Positions 1-6,610 of a stretch of 42,409 bases of DNA are shown one piece after another. The stretch covers positions 1 through 42,409 of the IMG/VR virus record IMGVR_UViG_3300044608_002225. One strand, written 5' to 3'. How positions within the stretch are numbered: position 1 is the first letter of the stretch; each line of letters begins with the position of its first letter. The translations under genes were made by a program, and so were the position numbers. The notes under the pieces are model-generated. The model saw nothing but the letters and a program-made list of their open reading frames with translations, searched no databases and had not been told where the DNA came from. This DNA comes from a virus.

Positions 1-193
1 GGCCGCAGGCTGGCCCGATCGCGACGGTGCCCTGCTCGCGCAGGTACTTCGCGTCGATGAGCGGCTGCATGAGCCCGTACATGGCGGAGACGGTGATGCC
101 GAGCTTCGGCGCGATCTCGGAGACCGGTGCGCCGGGGTTCTCCGCGAACGCGCGGAGCGCCTGCATCTGGCGGCGTGTGATCGGCGGGGTCAC
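1..193 (-). CDS. Winged-helix/HTH protein, 3' end cut by window edge
   Basis: Sixty-four residues are visible from a GTG start at 193. The stretch S-E-I-A-P-K-L-G-I-T-V-S-A-M-Y-G-L followed by I-D-A-K-Y-L is a typical helix-turn-helix plus winged segment of MarR/Rrf2-like size, so a small DNA-binding protein is likely. The GTG overlaps the TGA of the upstream gene (GTGA), which is the same coupling used across this operon and the reason for choosing this start. The C-terminus lies outside the window, so ligand or effector parts cannot be judged. Confidence 0.6.
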   Translation of the reverse strand, partial: MTPPITRRQMQALRAFAENPGAPVSEIAPKLGITVSAMYGLMQPLIDAKYLREQGTVAIGPACG

Positions 194-546
194 TTGCGGC
201 CCTCGCGAAGCATGCACCACACGACGGCACTCGACTGCTCCGGCGGGATCGCGACGCCGTCGATCTCGCGTCGCACCAGGGCGACCCACGGACCCCGGCA
301 GTCGAGTCGCGAGAACCGGTCGATGGCGGAATAGATTGTCGAGTGATAGAGCCGACCGAACGCCGCGGAAATCTCGGGAAGGCTCGGGCTCACCGTCGGG
401 ATCTCGCGGCACGCGAACGCGACCGCCTCGCGGTAACGGCTCGTATCCCGGTCCCTGTCGCGGCTGCGAATGGCGTCCATCGCCTCGCGCCCAAGCAGCG
501 TCTCGCACGCGTCCAACACATTCTGCATCGTCGTTGCCCTCTGCAT
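190..546 (-). CDS. Stand-alone DnaA domain IV-like DNA-binding protein
   Basis: This is a 118-residue protein. Residues about 38-78 match the pattern of the DnaA C-terminal DNA-binding domain: a helix with R-E-A-V-A-F-A-C-R-E, then S-L-P-E-I-S-A-A-F-G-R, then Y-H-S-T-I-Y-S-A-I. The H-S-T of the DnaA signature is intact. There is no Walker A motif and no room for an AAA+ domain. The family binds DnaA boxes, so a phage origin-binding or regulatory role is inferred. The open frame extends upstream, but the extra part is arginine-rich antisense-like sequence over the preceding gene; ATG 546 starts 9 nt after that gene ends. A 14-bp dyad lies 14-34 nt upstream. Confidence 0.65.
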   Translation of the reverse strand: MQRATTMQNVLDACETLLGREAMDAIRSRDRDRDTSRYREAVAFACREIPTVSPSLPEISAAFGRLYHSTIYSAIDRFSRLDCRGPWVALVRREIDGVAIPPEQSSAVVWCMLREGRK

Positions 547-554
547 GTCGTCCC

Positions 555-860
555 CTATTGTTCCAGATTTGGAATAGTTGTCAACCCGTCCGCGGCGACA
601 ATGAGCAGGCAGAATGCGCCGGCCCATTCGCTTCGCTTTCTCGGCGGCTCGCCCCGCAGCCATCCGCGGTTCCGCAGGGCGATGACGGCGTTCGCCGCCC
701 GCTCGACGGTCCACGACGCGACCTCGGCGATCGCGGCGGACTCCGCCGCGTCCCGCTCGGACTTCCACCGGCAGAACCGGCGGTGTCGAGCCTCCATCTG
801 CCTGCGGACGGCCTTCGCTCGTCGGATCTCGGCCATGTACTCACGCTCCTCGTCGGTCAT
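555..860 (-). CDS. Hypothetical small helical protein
   Basis: A 101-residue protein rich in Lys, Arg, Glu and Ala, starting MTDEEREYMAEIRR and mostly helical by composition. A region around W50-W68 (T-V-E-R-A-A-N-A-V-I-A-L-R-N-R-G-W) could be a small helical DNA-binding fold, but I recognise no family. The start follows an AAGGAAG ribosome-binding site. It sits between the 69-residue ORF and the DnaA-like gene in the same operon. Its last codons (IPNLEQ) carry the dyad that may act as operator for the next gene. Confidence 0.6.
   Translation of the reverse strand: MTDEEREYMAEIRRAKAVRRQMEARHRRFCRWKSERDAAESAAIAEVASWTVERAANAVIALRNRGWLRGEPPRKRSEWAGAFCLLIVAADGLTTIPNLEQ
560..580 (+). promoter_or_regulatory. 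Operator-like dyad, copy 1
   Basis: The core TTCCAGATTTGGAA is an inverted repeat (TTCCA, 4 nt, TGGAA) followed by TAGTTG. The 21-base block matches 19 of 21 bases of an opposite-strand copy at 7613-7633. Here it overlaps the 3' end of the preceding gene and ends 14 nt upstream of the ATG of the DnaA-like gene. Both copies lie at gene starts, which favours an operator. Confidence 0.5.
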
Positions 861-866
861 GCCGAC

Positions 867-1076
867 TCACTTCCTTGCCGCGGCTCTCGCCTCCGCGACC
901 GTCACCAGGTGATCCGGTCGGACCCAATGAATCAGGCTCGCATCCGTCGGCTGTCCGTTCGGCCCGACGGTCTCGATCGCGATCGGTGCGCCCGGATGCC
1001 CTCGGTCGATGTCAGTGACGCGGCCTCGCAGGAACACGACATCGCCGATGCGGATGCGGTCGGGGTCGCCGCTCAA
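867..1076 (-). CDS. Small beta-rich hypothetical protein (TTG start)
   Basis: A 69-residue protein beginning with TTG in a TTGA overlap with the upstream stop. It is rich in Gly, Val and Ile (R-I-G-D-V-V-F-L-R-G-R-V, then I-A-I-E-T-V-G-P), like an SH3/Tudor-type small barrel, and ends in a short charged helix. I recognise no family. The same frame stays open far upstream, but only this part has a normal composition. TTG is chosen because it couples exactly to the previous stop. Confidence 0.6.
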   Translation of the reverse strand: MSGDPDRIRIGDVVFLRGRVTDIDRGHPGAPIAIETVGPNGQPTDASLIHWVRPDHLVTVAEARAAARK

Positions 1077-1474
1077 TCCTCGATCCCCATCCGCTCGCGC
1101 CACTCGCGGGCCATGCCCTCGGCCTTCACGCACGCCTCGGACAGGCTCGCCATCACGCCGGAGGGCAGGTCCGTCTCCTGATTCGCGATGATCTCGTTGA
1201 CCACGCCGCAGAGTTCGAGCGTGCTTTCGGCGAGACCAGACGCGACGGCGTTGCGGTTCACGCGACCGTCGCGACGGACGGGCAGCGGCACCTCCAGCTT
1301 CTTTGCGATCCGCTCGATCGCGTCGAACCCGACGGCGACATTGGTCGCGACGAGCGCGTTGTGCTCCCACTCGCGTCGGGTGTGCGCGACGGTCGGATTC
1401 AGGTTGCGCACCCAGTTCGAAACCTCGATGATGTCCTCCGTGCTCATCGCACGCCTTGCAGTCGCCTGTGTCAT
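1073..1474 (-). CDS. Hypothetical protein
   Basis: A 133-residue protein starting at ATG 1474 (MTQATARRAMSTEDI), with an AAGGG ribosome-binding site about 9 nt upstream. It is helical, with T-R-R-E-W-E-H-N-A-L, a middle I-A-K-K-L-E-V-P-L-P segment, and an acidic-basic C-terminus E-W-R-E-R-M-G-I-E-D. No enzyme motif is visible. A longer open frame upstream is not credible because it crosses the tRNA-like sequence. It is followed by the 69-residue gene at a TTGA overlap. Confidence 0.6.
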   Translation of the reverse strand: MTQATARRAMSTEDIIEVSNWVRNLNPTVAHTRREWEHNALVATNVAVGFDAIERIAKKLEVPLPVRRDGRVNRNAVASGLAESTLELCGVVNEIIANQETDLPSGVMASLSEACVKAEGMAREWRERMGIED

Positions 1475-1507
1475 GTCGAACCCTTCTGCGGCCGTGCCGC
1501 TGTTGAA

Positions 1508-1588
1508 TGGGCCATCCGGGATTCGCACCCGGCGCAAAGCCGACGAGTCTCGTTCTCGCCGTTCGCCGGTTCGCCCGGCCGCAGGCCC
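1508..1588 (-). ncRNA. tRNA-like element (degenerate tRNA, possibly Ser-CGA)
   Basis: On the minus strand a perfect T-arm is visible (CCGGG, loop TGCGAAT, CCCGG). It is followed by ATGGCCC and A, whose last five bases pair with GGGCC at the 5' end. A D-like hairpin (GCCG/CGGC) and an anticodon-like stem (GCGAG/CTCGT, one G-T pair) with loop AACGAGA lie between; the central triplet would be CGA. Faults: two mismatches in the acceptor stem, no U at position 33, G instead of T at position 55, a 5-nt linker after the D arm, and no encoded CCA. It lies in a 266-nt gap between genes. It may be a decayed tRNA or a chance fold. Confidence 0.25.
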
Positions 1589-1740
1589 CAAGTGCCGGTC
1601 TTTCCCGGCTGTCATCGCCTTCGCGGTTCGGCCCTGCTGGCGATCGCAGGTTCGGAGGTCGGCGGGTGCTTCCCACCGGGGGTTGCCTATGAACAGAGCC
1701 CCATTCCTGACGGGCACTCGCGACTTGCCCGCTTGCGTTA

Positions 1741-3390
1741 CTAGCCCAAGCGGACGGCCTGCGCCTCGTTGATCGCAGCCATCGCTCCGCGGAAGTCGAG
1801 CCCGCTGGACTCCCAGTCGATGCCAAGGCTCTTCAGCTTCCACTTCTGGCCGGGCGTCGGCTGCTTCGTCAGCTTGTCGAGCAGTTGCTTCGCGTGGTGG
1901 AAGTTGAGGTCGCCCGGAACCGGACAGCCGTACTTCTTCAGCAGGTTCTTCTGCGGGTCGCTCACCGGCTTGCCCTTGAACCAGCCCGGAACGCGGGTCG
2001 GCTCGAGCCCGGTGAAACGGAACGGATCGACATCGCGCTCGACATACTGAGCCTTCGCCGCCATGCGGACCTTCTCGAGCCGCTTGCGTTCGGCCTTCTC
2101 CTTTGCCCTTGCCTCGGCCTCGTCCATCGCGGCCAGCACATCGAACTCCGGCTGGTCGCCCTTCGATTCCTTTGGCCTCGCGGCGTTGCGTGCCGATTCA
2201 CCGACGCGACCGCCGAGCACATCCGCCGCGTAGACCAACTGGTGCCGACCGCTGTTGCCGACGAAGTCGAGCACGAGGACGCTGCGCTTCTCGCTCGCCG
2301 CGATCGCCGACCGCCTCGTGTCGTCCGTTTCGCAGGCGTCAATCACGCCCGGAATCGGGCGGGTGCCGCGGCCGATGCACTGGCTGTACAGGGACCGGCT
2401 CTTGGTCGGTCGCATCATCGCGATGCACTGCACGCCCTTGCCGTCGGTCGCCGGGTCGTCCCAGCCCTCCGTCGCGATGCCGACATTCACGAGGTAGCGG
2501 ATCTCGCCGGCGCCGAACCGACGGAACACCGCGGCCCGCTCGTCGCCCGGAGTGTCGCCCGTCACCATCGCTGCGGTGCCCGGATGCCTCGCGTTGATGT
2601 TGTCGCGGACCAGCGTCGCGTGCTTCACATTCACGGCGAAGATCAGCGTCCGCAGGTCGCGGGTAATCTCCAGCATCGGTCCGACCATCTCCCACACGAC
2701 CCGCTCGCGTTCGACGACATCGGAGAGTTCGCCCTGGTTCAGGTCACCGGCCAGCGTGTGAACCTTCGACAGGTCCAGCGAACTGCAGCGGATGAACTTC
2801 TGGCGGATCGGCACGAGCCAGCCCTGCCGGATCGCGTCGACCACATGCATCTCGTAGGCGACCGACTCGAAAATCTGGCCGAGGGCGAGTTCGTCCTGCC
2901 GGTCAGGCGTCGCCGTCACGCCGAGGAACCGGCAATCGTCATTCGCGCCCGCCAGCAGGTCGATGACGCCTCGGTAGCTTCTCGCGACCGCGTGGTGCGC
3001 CTCGTCGACGACGACGAATCCGATCGGCCGTTCGCCGGCGAGAAGCCTGCGGGTCCGGCGGCACCCGTTCATCGAAAGGGTCTGGATGGACGCGCACACA
3101 ACCGGTGCACGCGCCCACCCAAACCCCGCGCGTGAGTCCGCCATTTCGATGTCGACGCCTAGCCCGGCCTGCCGCTCGATCCGCTTTGCCGCCTGGTGGA
3201 TGAGTTCCTCGCGGTGAGCGATCACGAGCGTCGAAGTCCCCGGGATCTCGTGCCTGCGGGCGATGGCTCCCGCGAACACCGTCGTCTTGCCGGTTCCCGT
3301 CGGCATGACGACCAGCGTCGATCGCTTCTCCTCGAGCTCGGCGTCGATCCGCGCGAGGCACTCGGATTGGTACGGCCGCAGGCGGATCAC
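1741..3390 (-). CDS. SF2 DEAD/DEAH-box helicase
   Basis: A 549-residue protein with the complete superfamily 2 set: Walker A P-T-G-T-G-K-T (30-36), motif Ia A-H-R-E-E-L (58-63), DEAH (129-132), motif III T-A-T-P (159-162), motif V near I-A-T-E-G-W-D-D-P (305-313) and motif VI Q-C-I-G-R-G-T-R (337-344). The C-terminal third has a charged linker (about 415-445) and a small domain ending near W-K-L-K-S-L-G-I-D-W. Such helicases remodel DNA or RNA in phage replication modules, often near an annealase. The GTG start (3390) overlaps the dNMP kinase stop (GTGA). The substrate cannot be read from sequence. Confidence 0.9.
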   Translation of the reverse strand: MIRLRPYQSECLARIDAELEEKRSTLVVMPTGTGKTTVFAGAIARRHEIPGTSTLVIAHREELIHQAAKRIERQAGLGVDIEMADSRAGFGWARAPVVCASIQTLSMNGCRRTRRLLAGERPIGFVVVDEAHHAVARSYRGVIDLLAGANDDCRFLGVTATPDRQDELALGQIFESVAYEMHVVDAIRQGWLVPIRQKFIRCSSLDLSKVHTLAGDLNQGELSDVVERERVVWEMVGPMLEITRDLRTLIFAVNVKHATLVRDNINARHPGTAAMVTGDTPGDERAAVFRRFGAGEIRYLVNVGIATEGWDDPATDGKGVQCIAMMRPTKSRSLYSQCIGRGTRPIPGVIDACETDDTRRSAIAASEKRSVLVLDFVGNSGRHQLVYAADVLGGRVGESARNAARPKESKGDQPEFDVLAAMDEAEARAKEKAERKRLEKVRMAAKAQYVERDVDPFRFTGLEPTRVPGWFKGKPVSDPQKNLLKKYGCPVPGDLNFHHAKQLLDKLTKQPTPGQKWKLKSLGIDWESSGLDFRGAMAAINEAQAVRLG

Positions 3391-3899
3391 GGCTTCGACC
3401 TCCTGACGGTCTCCGCGAACCCGACGACGGTCGAGGCCCGGTCCTCGAGGTCGGCGACGGTCGCGACATTGCGGGTCGTCATGTCCGCCTCGACGGCCTG
3501 CGTCTCGCTCGCGTGCCCGTTGCCGCAGTAGCCCGGCCGATCGACCCGCACGATGATTCCGCCGAGCGAGCGGATGGCCGCAGCCTCGTTCGCGAAGCGG
3601 ACATCGTCGGCGACGACGATCATCGGCCAGCCTTCCGAGTCGGAGAGCGACGACAGCCAGTGCCGCACCCAGATGTCATCGCCGAGACAGTCGCGACCGC
3701 ACTCGGTTCCGATGAGCTGCAGCAGCCGACGGCCCTTGTCGTCCTTCTGGCCGTTCCAGCCCATCATGCGGGCGATCTCCTTCACCTTCTCGGCGAACGG
3801 ACGCACCTCGACCTCGGGGTAGTTCCGTTCGATCGCGTTCGCGAGCGTCGTCTTGCCCGCTCCCATGTTGCCGGTGATGCCGATGAAGAGCCGGTTCAC
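3387..3899 (-). CDS. Deoxynucleoside monophosphate kinase-like NTPase
   Basis: A 170-residue protein from GTG 3899, which overlaps the preceding stop (GTGA). It has a P-loop G-N-M-G-A-G-K-T (10-17), a V-A-D-D-V-R-F strand end near 100, and an H-A-S-E motif near 130, the pattern of phage dNMP kinases related to T4 gp1. These phosphorylate dNMPs to feed dNTP synthesis. Its neighbours (helicase downstream, ParB-like protein upstream) fit a DNA-metabolism operon. An AAA-type NTPase of another function is the main alternative. Confidence 0.75.
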   Translation of the reverse strand: MNRLFIGITGNMGAGKTTLANAIERNYPEVEVRPFAEKVKEIARMMGWNGQKDDKGRRLLQLIGTECGRDCLGDDIWVRHWLSSLSDSEGWPMIVVADDVRFANEAAAIRSLGGIIVRVDRPGYCGNGHASETQAVEADMTTRNVATVADLEDRASTVVGFAETVRRSKP

Positions 3900-4633
3900 A
3901 GTTCCACCGCCTTCGCGGCGTCGCGGCGCGACAGTTGGCCGAACTCGACCTTGACGATCCAGCCCCGCCCCTTGCAGCGGTCGCAGCCCTTGCCGTCGCA
4001 GAACGGGCACGACGCGTGCGGCTGCGCCTCCTTCAGAACATCGACGATCGAGTCGATCTGAAGCTCAAACCCGTTGGTCAGGTGCGGGATATGGTCCTCC
4101 GCTCGCAGGCACTTCGCCTCGTTCTTCAGGCACCGCGCGAGCCTGCGGATCTCGTCGAACCGCTGCATGGCCTCGCGTGCCCGGTCGAGCCGGGTGTCCC
4201 GCTCGTCGGCCTCCGGTTCGGCGTCGTCAAGCTCCTGTGCCGCCTCGCGGATCGCCGCCGCGGTCACCTTGGGCTTGCCGTCGCGCCCAACGGGTGCGGA
4301 CTCCTGCGCCTTCTGGAGCACTTCGGCCCGCCGCTCGGGCTCCACCATCTTCAGTTCGCGAAGCTGGCTTTCGCTAATATCCCCAATTGGGGATATTACG
4401 GAAACCTCCTTGGCGACCTCTGCCGCGTCCATCAGGCGGTATGCCTGCGACTTGCCTATTCCGAACTCATGTTCGATGTAGGTGTAGAAGGAGCCCTCCT
4501 TCTCCCGGTGCAGCTTCTCGTTCCGGATCGTCCACAGGGCCTCACCGACCTCGATGAAGGTCTTCTTGCCGTCGTGAACGACCTGTTCAAGCTCGGCGAG
4601 TCGCTTCGACTCGCTTCGTGTCAGTGCGGTCAT
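3896..4633 (-). CDS. ParB/Kor-like HTH protein with C-terminal zinc motif
   Basis: A 245-residue protein. The N-terminal half has the arrangement G-E-A-L-W-T-I-R-N-E-K-L-H-R, Y-I-E-H-E-F-G-I-G-K-S-Q-A-Y-R-L, then S-E-S-Q-L-R-E-L and V-T-A-A-A-I-R-E-A, known from ParB/KorB-like DNA-binding regulators of phages and plasmids. A coiled region follows (about 140-185). The C-terminus carries C-x2-C-x-G-x-G-C-x2-C-x-G-x-G (Cys209, 212, 217, 220), like one DnaJ zinc unit. A 24-bp perfect palindrome inside the gene encodes I-S-P-I-G-D-I-S (about residues 80-87) and recurs in non-coding DNA at 32770. A partition or regulatory role at that palindrome is inferred. No ParA-like ATPase is visible. Confidence 0.7.
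   Translation of the reverse strand: MTALTRSESKRLAELEQVVHDGKKTFIEVGEALWTIRNEKLHREKEGSFYTYIEHEFGIGKSQAYRLMDAAEVAKEVSVISPIGDISESQLRELKMVEPERRAEVLQKAQESAPVGRDGKPKVTAAAIREAAQELDDAEPEADERDTRLDRAREAMQRFDEIRRLARCLKNEAKCLRAEDHIPHLTNGFELQIDSIVDVLKEAQPHASCPFCDGKGCDRCKGRGWIVKVEFGQLSRRDAAKAVEL
4375..4398. repeat. 24-bp perfect palindrome, copy 1 (inside ParB-like gene)
   Basis: The half-site TAATATCCCCAA is followed directly by its exact reverse complement. The same 24 bases occur at 32770-32793. It is AT-rich at its ends in otherwise GC-rich coding DNA. The position within a ParB-like gene recalls parS sites inside spo0J/parB genes; that comparison is established knowledge, the function here is inference. 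Confidence 0.85.
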
Positions 4634-4649
4634 GTCACACCTCCGGCGG

Positions 4650-5348
4650 TCACTTCTGCTTGGAAGCCCGCTTCTTCATGGTTTCGATCCATGTCCACGC
4701 CAATGCCGCCTTGGACCGCGGCCACTGCGCGATGTTCGCGGGCAGGGCCGGGTTCTTCGAGACGGCGGTCGCGATGAGGATGTCGGTCTTCAGCCCCGCA
4801 GCCTCGACGGCCACGCGGATCTTCTCGGCCTCCTCGTCGCCGATCGGCGGTTCCTTCGACTCGCGCTCCCGGCGCTCCTCTTCCTTCATCGCGCTGATCT
4901 CGTTCTCGTCGAGTCGAGCGACGAGGAGCAGACCGACGATGAAGTAGCCGAGCGCGGAGGTCATGCAGCCGAGCACGGCCTTGTCGAGCCCCTTGCCGCC
5001 TCCGTCGATCGCAGGGAGGTCGATCGTGTAGTCGCGGTGCTCGGTCGTCCCGATCGCGGACACCCGGAAGGATGTCGTGACCTTGCACCAGGCACGGGGT
5101 TCGTTGCCCTGCCTCGTCGGCGGCAGGTCGGGCAGTCGCTCGCCCATGACGGCGCCGGTTCGGCTCACGGACAGACCGGCCTCGTGCAGGGCCTTGCGGC
5201 ACTCCTTGACGATGTCCTCGGTGCTCGCGTAGTTGTACTTGGGACCGCGGTCGGCCTCGACGCGCGAGTCGGTCGCGACGGCCGCGATCGCCTTCTGTGC
5301 GTCGATGATCCGCTCGTCGATCGACTTGTGGGCGTTGGAGTTGGTCAC
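4650..5348 (-). CDS. ERF-family single-strand annealing protein
   Basis: A 232-residue protein from GTG 5348, overlapping the nuclease stop (GTGA). It shows the ERF pattern: D-E-R-I-I-D-A-Q-K-A, then Y-N-Y-A-S-T-E-D-I-V-K-E-C-R-K-A-L (39-54), a central beta region, and the hydrophobic T-S-A-L-G-Y-F-I-V-G-L-L-L helix near 130-142. The C-terminal tail is charged, with a W-P-R-S-K-A-A-L-A-W segment. ERF proteins anneal complementary single strands. The PD-(D/E)XK nuclease immediately upstream is the natural exonuclease partner, giving a RecE/RecT-type two-gene system. Confidence 0.85.
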   Translation of the reverse strand: MTNSNAHKSIDERIIDAQKAIAAVATDSRVEADRGPKYNYASTEDIVKECRKALHEAGLSVSRTGAVMGERLPDLPPTRQGNEPRAWCKVTTSFRVSAIGTTEHRDYTIDLPAIDGGGKGLDKAVLGCMTSALGYFIVGLLLVARLDENEISAMKEEERRERESKEPPIGDEEAEKIRVAVEAAGLKTDILIATAVSKNPALPANIAQWPRSKAALAWTWIETMKKRASKQK

Positions 5349-6310
5349 CAGCCACCCCCTTCGAGCTCGAGCGTGCCGCGACGCTGCGCGAGCGTCTGCT
5401 TGCGTGCCCAGTGCGGCAGCGAAACCGTGATGCACTCGTCGTCGTAGGCGGGCCACTCGCCGCTCTCGACGCACTGGTGCCACAGCCGGAGAAGCTCCTC
5501 GACCTGCGTGTCGGCGATGCCGAGATCGTCCATGTCGAGCCGGTACAGACCGACGGCGTACGGAGGCTCCTTCTCGACGCAGACCCACACGAAATCCTGC
5601 ACATCGAGACCGAGCCGGTTCGCTCCCTTCAGGTAGAGCGCGGCCTGCCGGTGATAGCCGTAGTTGACGACGCTGGTCCGCCAGTCCCAGTAGTTGGCGC
5701 TCTGCGTGGTCTTCAGGTCGACCATCGCACCGAAGCTCGTCGCGATGCCGTCGGCGCGGAACTTCGCCCGCAGTCCGATGTCGTCGAACGGGGTGAACAC
5801 GCCCGACACCTCTCGTTCGTCCTTCGTCGCCATCAGGTGCGCGTAAGCGCCCGGATGGTCGATGAGAGACGCGGCCATCGCCCGGACGGCGTCGGCCTCC
5901 GCCGTGGTGATGCACTCCTTGCCCTCGGCCCGGATCGCCTCGGCCCAGTCGCGGAACTTGTCGGTGTCCGAGCCGAACGGCTTGCCGGTCTTCGGGTTGA
6001 TCGGTCCGCCCCACGCGAAGCCCTCGCGAAAGGCGTCCTCGCCCTCCAGAACGAGCAGGTGAAGCGCCGTCCCGATCCGCAGCGAAGCGGAGTCGAGCGG
6101 CTCACTCATCCGGCGTTGAGCGTGCGCCGGAGAGCGTCGCCACATCTCGTTCAGGAGGGTGGAGGACGGGAGGGGCCAGCCGTGATAGGTCGAAGCGGGA
6201 ACGCCGCGATGGATGCCGTCGGGCGGGATGTCAGAGACGGCGAGACGGCGATCGGAGATGTCGATCACCTCCGGCTCGCGGACGACGATGTCGGTCGATG
6301 CGTCGCTCAT
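5345..6310 (-). CDS. PD-(D/E)XK exonuclease (RecE/YqaJ-like)
   Basis: A 321-residue protein. Core motifs are G-T-A-L-H (80-84), K-F-R-A-D-G (183-188), M-V-D-L-K-T-T (196-202) with the catalytic D-x-K, and a downstream Y-H-R-Q-A-A-L-Y segment, the order found in exodeoxyribonuclease VIII-like phage nucleases. It should resect dsDNA ends to make single strands for the adjacent ERF protein. ATG 6310 overlaps the preceding stop (ATGA). Confidence 0.85.
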   Translation of the reverse strand: MSDASTDIVVREPEVIDISDRRLAVSDIPPDGIHRGVPASTYHGWPLPSSTLLNEMWRRSPAHAQRRMSEPLDSASLRIGTALHLLVLEGEDAFREGFAWGGPINPKTGKPFGSDTDKFRDWAEAIRAEGKECITTAEADAVRAMAASLIDHPGAYAHLMATKDEREVSGVFTPFDDIGLRAKFRADGIATSFGAMVDLKTTQSANYWDWRTSVVNYGYHRQAALYLKGANRLGLDVQDFVWVCVEKEPPYAVGLYRLDMDDLGIADTQVEELLRLWHQCVESGEWPAYDDECITVSLPHWARKQTLAQRRGTLELEGGGW

Positions 6311-6429
6311 CGGCCCTGCCCCCCTCGGAAGGTGCCCTGACGGGAACCGGCCTCAGCGGCGAACAGACCGAGAGCGGACGCGGCCATGACCGCGACGAAC
6401 CCGACGATGATGATTGCGATCCAATCCAC
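6307..6429 (-). CDS. Small single-pass membrane protein
   Basis: Forty residues from GTG 6429: M-D-W, then I-A-I-I-I-V-G-F-V-A-V-M-A-A-S-A-L-G-L-F, one clear transmembrane segment, and a basic Gly/Arg tail. The stop overlaps the ATG of the nuclease (ATGA). An AAGGAG ribosome-binding site lies 9 nt upstream, and that site is the loop of an 8-bp hairpin whose stem reaches into the start codon. It is the first gene of the recombination operon. Function unknown. Confidence 0.6.
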   Translation of the reverse strand: MDWIAIIIVGFVAVMAASALGLFAAEAGSRQGTFRGGQGR

Positions 6430-6452
6430 GGACGCGTCTCCTTGGCGTCCGT
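6428..6452 (-). promoter_or_regulatory. Hairpin presenting the ribosome-binding site of the 40-residue gene
   Basis: On the minus strand ACGGACGC, a 9-nt loop CAAGGAGAC and GCGTCCGT form a perfect 8-bp stem. The loop carries the Shine-Dalgarno AAGGAG and the 3' arm includes the first two bases of the GTG start. This could tune translation or start-site access; no T-run follows, so it is not a standard terminator. Confidence 0.45.
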
Positions 6453-6465
6453 CCCCTGAATGGCC

Positions 6466-6490
6466 GGGGGTTCAAATCCCCACGGCTCCA
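6466..6490 (+). other. attP-like tRNA/tmRNA 3'-end segment
   Basis: The plus strand has a T-arm (GGGGG, loop TTCAAAT, CCCC), then A, CGGCTCC and A: the 3' end of a tRNA or tmRNA including the 3' acceptor strand and discriminator base. There is no matching 5' half upstream, where a phage gene begins instead. It lies about 170 bp from the 3' end of the integrase. Tyrosine integrases commonly recombine into tRNA/ssrA 3' ends, and the phage carries the copied end. The CGGCTCCA ending is common in ssrA, but the host gene cannot be fixed from this. Confidence 0.65.
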
Positions 6491-6514
6491 CTCAGACAAG
6501 ACGGACGCATGCGA

Positions 6515-6579
6515 ACTGCCCGAACCTGACCCGGAGAAGACCATTTGCCGACGGACCTACGGAATCAGGCCCGGGCAGT
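6515..6579. repeat. Inverted repeat between att site and integrase
   Basis: ACTGCCCGAACCTGA (6515-6529) has an inverted partner at 6565-6579 that reads ACTGCCCGGGCCTGA on the other strand; 13 of 15 bases agree. Position between the att-like segment and int suggests integrase or excisionase binding. Confidence 0.45.
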
Positions 6580-6610
6580 GCGCACGCTTAACTTTTGGCG
6601 ATCGTGGTCA

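Noticed and set aside
6466-6490. A functional tRNA gene
   Set aside because: Only the T-arm and acceptor 3' strand exist; the upstream sequence has no anticodon arm or pairing 5' end.
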